From Saccharicrinis sp963677245 (lineage in GTDB: Bacteria; Bacteroidota; Bacteroidia; Bacteroidales; Marinilabiliaceae): a stretch of 64,000 nucleotides of DNA. A program made the translations under genes and the position numbers. The notes under the pieces were generated by a model. It saw only the letters and a list, made by a program, of their open reading frames with translations, was not told the DNA's origin and made no database searches. Below, piece by piece: positions 7,280 through 14,967 of the stretch. Location of the stretch: the NCBI GenBank assembly GCA_963677245.1, contig OY781921.1, forward strand, positions 4,278,001-4,342,000, in the 5' to 3' direction. The first letter of the stretch is position 1, and each line of letters begins with the position of its first letter.

Positions 7280-8815
7280 ATGAAAAATAAAATATTTTTA
7301 TTCAGTTTATTGCTGATAGTTTTCGCTTCATGTGATGATTTTTTGGATGTTAATGAAAATCCAAATTATCCTCTAGCGGTGGATGACTATTTGGTACTTC
7401 CTGCAGCTCAAGCTTCTATTGCTAATGTAATGTCTGCAGATTATGGTTTACTTGGAGGTTTTTGGTCTCAACATTGGGCACAAAATAATACCTCGTCTCA
7501 ATATAAGTCTTATGAAACTTATGCAATGAGTAGTAATGCAAATGTTGTAAATAGATCATATCGTGAGTTATTTATTGGAGGTTTGTCAGACAATGAAATT
7601 ATCTTACGTAATGCAGAAAGTGGAGAGAATTGGGGGTTATATTTAATAGCTGCTACAATGAAAGCATATACGTATCAATATTTAGTAGATTTATATGACA
7701 ATGTTCCATATACAGAGGCATTTAATGGAGAAGACGGTTTGTTTAATCCTAAGATAGACAAAGGAGAAGATGTATATGATTCTATCTATTCTTTATTAAA
7801 TACTGCACTTTCAAAGGATTATTCAAGTTTTAGTAGTACGGTTTATCATGATTATGACTTATTTTTTGAAGCGGATCTTGATTATTGGCAAGAATTTGCT
7901 AATAGTATTAAACTAAGAATTCTTCTTAGACGGTACGATGCAAACCCAACATATGTTGAAGCTGAATTGACATCTTTGCTTGCGACAGGTGCATTTCTTA
8001 GCGAAGATGTGGCATTAACAAATTTTGCGGATGAGGATAGTAAAACAAATCCTTTGTATGAAAGTGATCAAAAGCAGCTAAATACTACAAATAATATAAG
8101 AGCAAATGCTACTATGGTTTCGTATCTTGATGAAAATAAAGATTCTAGATTAGAAGCTCTGTTTACTGTGGTTGGAGGTGATATCCTTGGGATGGTTACA
8201 GGTTCTTATGAGGTGCCTTCAACTGAATTTGAAGGACCTAAGGTTATTTCTCAACCAGTTTTAACATGGGATATGCCTGCAAATTTAATGACAGTTGCAG
8301 AAACTGAGTTTTTATTAGCTGAAGCAAATCTTAGGTTAGGTAATGTTGAAGATGCCAAAACACATTATGAAAATGGAGTTAACAGTTCTTTCGATAGAAT
8401 TGGAGCGGAAGTAGGAATTCTTTTGGTTGATGATTCTGATCCCGAAAATGTAATTGCAGGAAAATATGCATTTCCAGAGAATGGAACATTTGATGATCAA
8501 TTGAAAGCTATTATTATGCAAAAATGGGTTGATTGTGCGGAAGGACAACGAGGTATTGAATCATTTATAGAGCAGGTTAGAACAGGATACCCAGAGGTAT
8601 CTACTGTTAGTGATCAAGTTCAGGTTGGATATGAATTGCCAAATGAATATGTACCAGGTACTTTAATTTATAGTAAAAAAGGTTCAACAGGTGGCAAATT
8701 TCCTCAGCGTTTACCTTATGCTGATGCAGAGCTTAATTATAATTCAAATGCTAAAGCATATAAGGATTTAGCAGATCAAGATGTAATGTTAAGTAATGTT
8801 TGGTGGAAACAATAA
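7280..8815 (+). CDS. SusD/RagB-like nutrient-binding outer membrane lipoprotein
   Basis: A 511-residue surface lipoprotein. I take the ATG at 7280, preceded by AAGGA; a longer reading from 7253 would overlap susC and spoil the signal peptide. The lipobox ends in FASC near residue 18. The body shows the mostly helical TPR-like SusD fold, with the N-terminal FLDVNENPNYP, a LAEANLRLG helix near residue 345 and the C-terminal block FPQRLPYADAELNYN of the SusD-like_2 subgroup. In the family it caps the SusC barrel from outside and delivers ligand. The gap to susC is 13 bp, so they are co-transcribed. Confidence 0.93.
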   Translation: MKNKIFLFSLLLIVFASCDDFLDVNENPNYPLAVDDYLVLPAAQASIANVMSADYGLLGGFWSQHWAQNNTSSQYKSYETYAMSSNANVVNRSYRELFIGGLSDNEIILRNAESGENWGLYLIAATMKAYTYQYLVDLYDNVPYTEAFNGEDGLFNPKIDKGEDVYDSIYSLLNTALSKDYSSFSSTVYHDYDLFFEADLDYWQEFANSIKLRILLRRYDANPTYVEAELTSLLATGAFLSEDVALTNFADEDSKTNPLYESDQKQLNTTNNIRANATMVSYLDENKDSRLEALFTVVGGDILGMVTGSYEVPSTEFEGPKVISQPVLTWDMPANLMTVAETEFLLAEANLRLGNVEDAKTHYENGVNSSFDRIGAEVGILLVDDSDPENVIAGKYAFPENGTFDDQLKAIIMQKWVDCAEGQRGIESFIEQVRTGYPEVSTVSDQVQVGYELPNEYVPGTLIYSKKGSTGGKFPQRLPYADAELNYNSNAKAYKDLADQDVMLSNVWWKQ

Positions 8816-8827
8816 AAAAATAGGAAA

Positions 8828-9511
8828 ATGAGATATATTAATTATTTAGCAATAGTTTTACTCTTCATTGTTGCAGTTTCATCATGTGAGTCTGACTATG
8901 AAGATAATATGGGGATCACCTCTTCTGTTGATTGGGATTATCATGGAGGAAATCCAATTGTACTTTTTAAAGGTACTCCCTATGTGGAACCAGGTGTTGA
9001 TGCTTATGAAATAATTGGAGAAGATACTACAGAATTAGAAGTTGAAATTTTAAACGAGGTTAATGTAGATATCACTCATTCATATAAATTAGTTTATAAG
9101 GCTGTAAATTCAGAAGGATTTGAATTCTATCAAACGCGTAAGGTTAATATTGTTAGTTTTACAGGTTATGATACAGTTGAACTTCCTGAAGGTACGTATG
9201 ATGGAATACGAATTGGCCGCGCAGGTGGTGAAGTTCAGATTACTAAGTTAGCAACGGGGGTTTATCAAATAAGTGATTTATTAGGAGGTTATTATGATCA
9301 GTATGTTGGTTATGGCCCTGATTATGCGGCTCCTGGAATATTAGTTGTAGAAGAGGATGGTAATGTTCGTTCAGAGTTGGGTAGTGGTGGCTTTGGTCCT
9401 GTTGAAATTAGTGGATTTTCATATGATTCAACAACTAAGGTTATTACATTTACTCAAACTTTGGTTGATTATGACTTTTCTTTTGATGTTCAATTAACTT
9501 TTAAAGAATAA
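8828..9511 (+). CDS. SusCD-associated surface lipoprotein, Ig-like plus DUF5012/BT_2262-like
   Basis: Lipoprotein of 227 residues with a lipobox VSSC at about residue 20. Residues about 40-115 look like the bacterial Ig-like DUF5011 domain (VEPGVDAYEI, then a strand ending in TRKVNIVSF). Residues 120-227 form a Gly/Tyr-rich beta domain (ISDLLGGYYDQYVGYG, VEISGFSYD) that I assign to the DUF5012/BT_2262-like C-terminal family. It lies 12 bp behind susD. In B. thetaiotaomicron the BT2264-2261 transporter carries such a lipoprotein on the SusCD complex. The assignment is from memory of the family and from context. Confidence 0.7.
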   Translation: MRYINYLAIVLLFIVAVSSCESDYEDNMGITSSVDWDYHGGNPIVLFKGTPYVEPGVDAYEIIGEDTTELEVEILNEVNVDITHSYKLVYKAVNSEGFEFYQTRKVNIVSFTGYDTVELPEGTYDGIRIGRAGGEVQITKLATGVYQISDLLGGYYDQYVGYGPDYAAPGILVVEEDGNVRSELGSGGFGPVEISGFSYDSTTKVITFTQTLVDYDFSFDVQLTFKE

Positions 9512-9515
9512 TAAT

Positions 9516-9992
9516 ATGAAGAATTATTTTGTATATATATTTATTTTAGCGACTACCATTCTAAGTTCTTGTGATACAAAAGAGGATTTTGAGCAGATAA
9601 ATTCAAATGTTGTTGAAGTTGCAGGAGAATGGTGGATTAAGTTTACCTATAACGGTAATGAAACAGGTTATTACAATTTTCTTACAATGAATACTTCAGA
9701 TGATTTATCTAACATAATGTGGATTACAGATGAAGGAACATGGAAGGATATAAAATTTAAATGTCCTCTAAACCTGTCTGCTAAAACTTTTTCTGGAACT
9801 AATTTGGAAGATATTGCTTCAGATAATACAGTAACAATATCAAATGGACAAATTGTTATAGATGGAGGTAAATCTACAACAGGTAGAACTACTGATCTTA
9901 TTACATTTGATATTGAATTAAGTAGTGAACCAGGAGTGATATATCAAGCAGAGGGAACTAGAAGAACTGGTTTCGTAGAAGATGATCACTAG
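9516..9992 (+). CDS. SusCD-associated lipoprotein, lipid-binding putative hydrolase-like (BT_2261-like)
   Basis: Lipoprotein of 158 residues, lipobox LSSC near residue 19, followed by a small all-beta domain (VAGEWWIKFTYNG, WKDIKFKCPLNLSAKTFSG, a C-terminal TRRTGF). This matches the lipocalin-like family called lipid-binding putative hydrolase (PF12888), which often ends SusC/SusD/DUF5012 operons; no hydrolytic activity can be inferred. It begins 4 bp after the preceding stop, and a terminator follows 66 bp on. It probably sits on the outside of the SusCD transporter. Confidence 0.7.
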   Translation: MKNYFVYIFILATTILSSCDTKEDFEQINSNVVEVAGEWWIKFTYNGNETGYYNFLTMNTSDDLSNIMWITDEGTWKDIKFKCPLNLSAKTFSGTNLEDIASDNTVTISNGQIVIDGGKSTTGRTTDLITFDIELSSEPGVIYQAEGTRRTGFVEDDH

Positions 9993-10058
9993 TAGTGAAT
10001 TAAATAACAACTAAGCTGTGGTGGGACACATAGATTAAAGGTTTAGTTGTGTGAGTGG

Positions 10059-10090
10059 GGGCAGGCTTTTTAGCCTGCCCTTTCTGTTTT
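10059..10090 (+). terminator. Terminator of the susCD operon
   Basis: GGGCAGGCT (10059-10067) and AGCCTGCCC (10072-10080) pair perfectly around TTTT, followed by TTTCTGTTTT. The minus-strand side has no T-run, so it mainly serves the plus strand. Confidence 0.9.
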
Positions 10091-10101
10091 ATTTCGAAAA
10101 C

Positions 10102-10611
10102 TTATTTTACTTTTAATGGGATTCCGCTAACCATTAATATAACTTCTTGTGCTTGTTGAGCAATGTGTTGATTCATCCAACCTTGCAGGTCAGTAAATTT
10201 TCGTTGGATTTCATTTTCTGGCATACCACCAAGACCAATTTCATTGGTTACGATAATAAATTCAGCATCTTGTTCTACAAGTTTTGCGAATTCTGTTTTG
10301 GCTTCATCTAAAGATTTTTCAATTTGGCTTTTGTTATCAAAATAGAAGTTGGTAAGCCATAATGTTATACAGTCAATTAAAACTACTTTTCCTTTAAAAT
10401 CATGCCTGGATAAGTATTTCTCTTCTTCTATATTTTCCCATCTGTTATCTCTATCTGCTTTATGCCTTTCAATGCGTTTTTCGTGCTCTTTATCCCAAAT
10501 TCTTGAGGTAGCTAAATAAATAGGCTTTGGACTTCTTTTTAGCGCTTCATTTTGCGCATATGCGCTTTTCCCGGAACGTTGCCCTCCTGTTATTAGAATA
10601 ATTTTTGCCAT
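10102..10611 (-). CDS. cobU: Adenosylcobinamide kinase / adenosylcobinamide-phosphate guanylyltransferase
   Basis: A 169-residue CobU. The P-loop GGQRSGKS occupies residues 9-16, and the family block IYLATSRIWDKEHEKRIERH follows near residues 31-50, with the HKADR segment carrying the His that CobU guanylylates. LIDCITLWLTN (near 78) and VTNEIGLGGMPEN (near 121) are also typical. It phosphorylates adenosylcobinamide and transfers GMP to give AdoCbi-GDP for CobS. Last gene of the minus-strand cob cluster, 164 bp behind cobC. Length is normal. Confidence 0.93.
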   Translation of the reverse strand: MAKIILITGGQRSGKSAYAQNEALKRSPKPIYLATSRIWDKEHEKRIERHKADRDNRWENIEEEKYLSRHDFKGKVVLIDCITLWLTNFYFDNKSQIEKSLDEAKTEFAKLVEQDAEFIIVTNEIGLGGMPENEIQRKFTDLQGWMNQHIAQQAQEVILMVSGIPLKVK

Positions 10612-10625
10612 ATGTATTTCGTTAA

Positions 10626-10651
10626 TTGGTCAATAGTCTTTGGTCAATAGT
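10626..10651. repeat. Two tandem copies of a 12-bp motif between cobC and cobU
   Basis: TTGGTCAATAGT occurs at 10626-10637 and at 10640-10651, spaced by 2 nt. It may be a small local duplication or a pair of binding sites ahead of cobU. Confidence 0.5.
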
Positions 10652-10775
10652 TTTTGTTTATTTAACTGGCAACCTAAGTTTGGGTTATGGAGAGCGAAGA
10701 ATTCTTTGGTATGATTGCTTGTGTATTAATCATATTTAGAATAAATCTCATGTCTTTTGTCTAAAGTCAACCGAT

Positions 10776-11348
10776 CTAGCTAATTATAAATTCAATTTCC
10801 TCAAAACTATCATGAACGACGACTTTAATAATTGCTCCATAGTTTAACTTGAGTTTAAAGATATTTTTTAATGGTATTTGCATCAGGTTTGCCAAAATAC
10901 ATCGCATAACTCCAGAATGTGTTACAATCGCTATTTTTTCACTGTCTGAAGATAAAATTGTTTGATTATAGAACTGGATGGTTCTATCGTAAAGTTGTTG
11001 AAGGCATTCACCTTGTGGCGGTGAGGTGTTGACAAAATCTGCTGACCATGTTTCCATCTCAGACTGAGGTATATCTGCCCAAGGTAAGAATTCCCATTGG
11101 CCAAAATTCATCTCTTTTAGGTTGTCAGAATAAGAAGTATAGGTGTGAGGGAAAAGTTTTTTTGCTAGTTTTTTGCATCTTATTAAAGGACTGGAATAAA
11201 CTATTTGAGGCGTAAAATCCAGTATAGCATTTTTAATGTGAACAGATTCTTCTTTAAAATCACTTTTGACATCAATATCAGAAATACCATAACATATACC
11301 TGGTTTTATGTCAGGTGTTGTATGTCGAATTAAATAGAGTTCCTTCAT
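10776..11348 (-). CDS. cobC: Alpha-ribazole-5'-phosphate phosphatase, histidine phosphatase family
   Basis: A 190-residue histidine phosphatase. It starts with MKELYLIRHTTPD, where His9 in the RHT motif is the phosphoryl acceptor, and ends with the second catalytic block VTHSGVMRCILA near residue 142. The region SSPLIRCKKLA near 54 is the usual R-x-x-x-A helix. Alone it could be any phosphoglycerate-mutase-like phosphatase; placed between cobS and cobU it is best read as CobC, which removes the 5'-phosphate in nucleotide-loop assembly. The gap to cobS is 1 bp. Confidence 0.85.
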   Translation of the reverse strand: MKELYLIRHTTPDIKPGICYGISDIDVKSDFKEESVHIKNAILDFTPQIVYSSPLIRCKKLAKKLFPHTYTSYSDNLKEMNFGQWEFLPWADIPQSEMETWSADFVNTSPPQGECLQQLYDRTIQFYNQTILSSDSEKIAIVTHSGVMRCILANLMQIPLKNIFKLKLNYGAIIKVVVHDSFEEIEFIIS

Positions 11349-11349
11349 A

Positions 11350-12114
11350 TTACAATGTCATCCATTTTACAATAGCTAAAACACTTAAATAAAAGATTAC
11401 CTCTGTAACTTGTTGTATGCTTCCAAGGCAATCACCTACATAACCTCCAATCCATTTCTTAAAATATCTATCCATAAAGAACTTCGTCGCCAATAAAGGA
11501 ATCACTGTAAAATAAATTATCCAGTTTTGAAATATAAGAATGGATGTTAGTCCAATAATAGCAGCGATCCATAAATCAAGGATATGCAGATTTTTGGTTA
11601 CGGGTTTTGATTTGCTTAATTCGTCTTCTCTTACATAAGGTAGAGTATACATGGTAGAAACGGCCATAGTTCTACTCATACTATGACTGGCAATAAGAGC
11701 TGGAATAATCAGCATAGAAGGAATAGAAACTAAGGCGTAAAACTTTAATGCCAGCATTAAGATCATACCAATCATACCATAAGCACCCACTCTAGAATCT
11801 TTCATAATTTCCAGAATTTTCTCTGATGTCCAACCACCACCAAAACCATCACATACATCTGCAAAGCCATCTTCATGAAAGGCTCCGGTTAATAAAATGG
11901 TGGAAACCATGGAAAGTATAATGGAAATTTCTTTTGAGAAAAGGAAGCTGCTAAGCCAGAAAATAAATGCACCAAACCCTCCAACCAAAATCCCAACTAA
12001 GGGAAAATATCGATTGCACTTGTTTAAGTTTTTTTCAGAATATCCAACCCATTTTGGAACAGGTATTCTTGTAATAAACATTAGTGCGGTAAAAAATAAT
12101 CTTAATTCTTTCAA
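11350..12114 (-). CDS. cobS: Cobalamin synthase (adenosylcobinamide-GDP ribazoletransferase)
   Basis: Integral membrane enzyme of 254 residues that joins AdoCbi-GDP to alpha-ribazole (phosphate). It starts MKELRLFFTALMFITRIPVP, the family's usual N-terminus. The conserved acidic block GAFHEDGFADVCDGFGGG (near residues 76-95) binds metal, and DSRVGAYG follows near 106. Several hydrophobic helices follow and a conserved end GGYVGDCLGSIQQ. The gene is 56 bp behind cobT and 1 bp before cobC, consistent with one transcript. Confidence 0.95.
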   Translation of the reverse strand: MKELRLFFTALMFITRIPVPKWVGYSEKNLNKCNRYFPLVGILVGGFGAFIFWLSSFLFSKEISIILSMVSTILLTGAFHEDGFADVCDGFGGGWTSEKILEIMKDSRVGAYGMIGMILMLALKFYALVSIPSMLIIPALIASHSMSRTMAVSTMYTLPYVREDELSKSKPVTKNLHILDLWIAAIIGLTSILIFQNWIIYFTVIPLLATKFFMDRYFKKWIGGYVGDCLGSIQQVTEVIFYLSVLAIVKWMTL

Positions 12115-12170
12115 TTTATTAGCTTTTATACAATGTTGTACTAATTAACCAATGACACAATAACTATCTC

Positions 12171-13205
12171 TCAATCTTTATTAGAGACTCCGGCGTCTTC
12201 AAAGCTACTCATCTCATTAAAAAAGTTAACGGCACTTTGAATAATTGGGAATGCAACGGCGCTGCCAGTTCCTTCTCCAAGTCGCATGTGAATATCTAAA
12301 ATAGGCTCTGCTTTTAAATAATCAAGCATTAATGAATGCCCTTTTTCGTGAGATTTGTGTGAGAAAATACAATAGTCCAAAACTTTTGGGTTGATGTCAT
12401 GAGCTGCTAGTAAAGCAGAAGTAACGATAAAACCATCAACCATAATAGTCATTTTAAGCTCAGCAGCTTTAAGCATTGCGCCTGCAATAGTTGCAATTTC
12501 AAAACCACCTAAAGCAGCTAGTTTTTCCAAAGCAGTGCTTTTATCAGCATGCAATTGAACAGCTTTTTCAATAACGGATGCCTTATGCTTAATTCCTTCT
12601 TTATCCATTCCTGTACCTGCTCCAGTTGCATCCTGAGCAATACAACCTGTATAGGTACAAAGTAGAGCTGAAGCCGCTGTCGTATTACCAATTCCCATTT
12701 CGCCAAAGCCAATAATGTTTGTACCTTCTTTGTTTAGCTTTTCTACCATATCAGCTCCGTTAGCAATAGCCTTTTCACATTGATCTGTAGTCATGGCTGC
12801 TTCTTTAGCAAAATTTTTGGTCCCATGAGCAATTTTTAAATCAATAAGTTGGGCTGTTGGATCAAAATTAAAGTTGACCCCAGTATCTGCTACTAATAGT
12901 TTAATATTATTTTGCTTGGTAAAAACATTGATGGCGGCACCATTGCCTAAAAAGTTCATAACCATTTGAAAAGTTACTTCCTGTGGAAATGGACTTACAC
13001 CTTCTTCGGTAACCCCATGATCTCCCGCGCAAACTAATATGGCAGGATTTTTTAGTTCCGGAGTTAGCGTATTCTGAATTGAAGCAATTTTAAGAGTGAT
13101 ATCTTCCAATTTGCCTAAAGAACCAATGGGCTTGGTTTTGGTGTTTATTTTATGAGAGATTTGCTCCGTAAGGCTCGTTTGTGGTGATTCAATATTGAAA
13201 AGCAT
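12171..13205 (-). CDS. cobT: Nicotinate-nucleotide-dimethylbenzimidazole phosphoribosyltransferase
   Basis: A 344-residue CobT, the normal length. Visible signatures are KTKPIGSLGKLEDI near residue 23, CAGDHGVTEEGVSPFPQEVT near 65, GFGEMGIGNTTAASAL near 165 and the C-terminal RLGEGTGSAVAFPI, whose Glu is the proposed catalytic base. It activates the lower-ligand base as alpha-ribazole phosphate. First gene of the cob cluster; no B12 riboswitch fits in the 85 bp upstream, where only the terminator of the preceding gene is seen. Confidence 0.95.
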   Translation of the reverse strand: MLFNIESPQTSLTEQISHKINTKTKPIGSLGKLEDITLKIASIQNTLTPELKNPAILVCAGDHGVTEEGVSPFPQEVTFQMVMNFLGNGAAINVFTKQNNIKLLVADTGVNFNFDPTAQLIDLKIAHGTKNFAKEAAMTTDQCEKAIANGADMVEKLNKEGTNIIGFGEMGIGNTTAASALLCTYTGCIAQDATGAGTGMDKEGIKHKASVIEKAVQLHADKSTALEKLAALGGFEIATIAGAMLKAAELKMTIMVDGFIVTSALLAAHDINPKVLDYCIFSHKSHEKGHSLMLDYLKAEPILDIHMRLGEGTGSAVAFPIIQSAVNFFNEMSSFEDAGVSNKD

Positions 13206-13221
13206 ATGATTGTTTATAAAA

Positions 13222-13255
13222 ATGAAAAAGCGCTTTGAAGTCTATCAAAACGCTT
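13222..13255 (-). terminator. Minus-strand terminator ahead of cobT
   Basis: TCAAAACGCTT (13245-13255) and AAGCGCTTTGA (13228-13238) pair with one mismatch. Read on the minus strand the stem is followed by TTTTTC. It ends the message of the gene at 13291-14103. Confidence 0.75.
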
Positions 13256-13290
13256 GCAAAAGTAATTATATTTTTGTTATATATCTTAAA

Positions 13291-14103
13291 TTAAAAATTC
13301 CATCCAACACGGATGCCTGATGTTAAGGCTAACGGAAATTCTTTAACTCCTCCAATAAAAGCTTTGTGCAGACCAAAACTATATTCGTCATCCCCGAAGC
13401 CATAACCAACACCAATAAAACAATCAACCACAAAGCCATTTTCAAAAATCCATTGTTTACCAAAATTCAATAATATAGCTCCCATATAATTTGTTTGTCG
13501 GCTGGAAGGAGACTCTTCAAATGAAATATAATCAAAGCCATAATAATCGTATGCATAAGACGAAAAAGCAACTTCAGGACGTATATAGGTGCCTTTTAAA
13601 ATGTGAGCAAATTTCTGACCTTTTAAATAGTAATCCGGACTTTTTATAAATTTATAACCAAACTTTATAAATATACCTGATTCATTATAATCGCCAGTAT
13701 CCCAACCTGCGCCAATAATTCCTAATGTTGTTTCAAAACTTCGACCAGGCTCAATGCTTTTTTCGAAACAAATATTGGTACTGTTAAATAATGGAGATAA
13801 AAATCCGATTTTAATATTATTTTTTTTGTTGGAGACATAGTTTTGAGGATCGTACAAATACTCAGAAAACTCCAATATATTTCCATTTGCCAAAATAACT
13901 TTATTGACAAGGTCTTTATTGATTCCAAATAAAATACTTTCGCTCATATCGGGCGATAGGTATTTAATTTCTTCATCACCAATTTCTTTAATGATACATT
14001 TTATGGTATCAGAATTGGTTTTAATTAATTGATCTTGTGCGGAAATTTGTTGCACATACCCAAAGCAAATAAGGATAAATAGGTTTAGTTTCATTTTTGT
14101 CAT
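13291..14103 (-). CDS. Secreted or outer membrane protein of unknown function
   Basis: A 270-residue protein with a signal peptide (cleavage after QQISAQ, about residue 22). Residues 23-85 form a small beta region, with TIKCIIKEIGDEEIKYLSP and VNKVILANGNILEF, of the sort found at the N-terminus of many Bacteroidota envelope proteins. The rest alternates Gly/aromatic strands and ends in TSGIRVGWNF, with a terminal Phe as in beta-barrel outer membrane proteins. I do not recognise a named family. Start at 14103 or at 14094 (second Met). It has its own terminator and stands apart from cobT. Confidence 0.6.
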   Translation of the reverse strand: MTKMKLNLFILICFGYVQQISAQDQLIKTNSDTIKCIIKEIGDEEIKYLSPDMSESILFGINKDLVNKVILANGNILEFSEYLYDPQNYVSNKKNNIKIGFLSPLFNSTNICFEKSIEPGRSFETTLGIIGAGWDTGDYNESGIFIKFGYKFIKSPDYYLKGQKFAHILKGTYIRPEVAFSSYAYDYYGFDYISFEESPSSRQTNYMGAILLNFGKQWIFENGFVVDCFIGVGYGFGDDEYSFGLHKAFIGGVKEFPLALTSGIRVGWNF

Positions 14104-14209
14104 TGTTTTATGATTAAATTATATATGGCTAAAATAATACTTACGATTCGAATATTTGGTTTAATAATTCAATTATTTATTAATGTTATGTAAAAAACTA
14201 TTAAACGAA

Positions 14210-14234
14210 AAATCCCCAAAAATGATGGGGATTT
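14210..14234 (-). terminator. Minus-strand terminator of the lolA-like gene
   Basis: AAATCCCC (14210-14217) pairs with GGGGATTT (14227-14234) around a 9-nt loop. On the minus strand it is followed by TTCGTTT. Confidence 0.8.
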
Positions 14235-14260
14235 ATAAAAAAATAATATTTCAAATTGTT

Positions 14261-14899
14261 CTATCTCATATCAATTATATCTACATCCGGGTTGGCGTTT
14301 GCATCAAACACAAACATGCTGTCGTTCATTGGAGTGTTTGTTTTTAATGTTTTAACCAGAATGGTGTAATTGTTTCCATCTTTACCTATTTGCTTAATGG
14401 TATAGAGCTGCATTTTTGCTTTATCTACTTCTAGTTTAATTCTGGAATAAGGTTTATCTCTGTTTATAGGAAATAAATCAATAGCATATACGGTAATACC
14501 ATCCACTTCTTTTTCACCTAAAAAAGCATATTTAAAACCTGTTTCATAAATAGTGAAAATAGAAGCCGGGTTGAGGGTTTCTTCATCTTCTAAATCCGGT
14601 TCGTCTACATTTACTTCTTCTGCATCAATCATATGTGTCCATAGGGTTTTGCCATCAAAATAAGTGTCAACATCCATTAAATTAGCTTTGTATTTTTCTC
14701 CTTTAATGGAGATGTTTCCTGTATATTCTTCTTTGATTTCTTCCTGAAGATTTTCCAGGCTAAAAGAAAAGTCTGCCTGAATAGTTGTAAAAGTTTTGGT
14801 CTTGGCTGAAAGTTGATCCAAAATTTCTTTTGCTTTCTCTGGATTTTGCCCGGAAACCAGAGCCGGGATAAATGCTATTAATAGTAACAGTTGCTTCAT
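14261..14899 (-). CDS. lolA: LolA-like outer membrane lipoprotein carrier protein
   Basis: A 212-residue periplasmic protein with a signal peptide (MKQLLLLIAFIPALVSGQ). The mature part has the LolA-type half-barrel pattern: a first helix AKEILDQLSAKTKTFTTIQADF, then paired strands with GNISIKGEKYKANL, TYFDGKTLWTHMIDAEEVNV and SRIKLEVDKAKMQLYTIK. LolA shuttles lipoproteins from the inner to the outer membrane. It lies 68 bp behind ftsK on the same strand, an order common in Bacteroidota. The Bacteroidota LolA branch is diverged, so a related LolA-fold carrier cannot be excluded. Confidence 0.82.
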   Translation of the reverse strand: MKQLLLLIAFIPALVSGQNPEKAKEILDQLSAKTKTFTTIQADFSFSLENLQEEIKEEYTGNISIKGEKYKANLMDVDTYFDGKTLWTHMIDAEEVNVDEPDLEDEETLNPASIFTIYETGFKYAFLGEKEVDGITVYAIDLFPINRDKPYSRIKLEVDKAKMQLYTIKQIGKDGNNYTILVKTLKTNTPMNDSMFVFDANANPDVDIIDMR

Positions 14900-14967
14900 T
14901 TTTCTGAATTTAAATTCTTCTTTATTGTGTTAGTGGATTTCATAATTTCAAAAACAATACCAAAAAA

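Noticed and set aside
13206..13290. Possible cobalamin riboswitch before cobT
   Set aside because: The gap is only 85 bp and is occupied by the terminator of the upstream gene; no B12-box-like sequence or multi-stem fold was seen.
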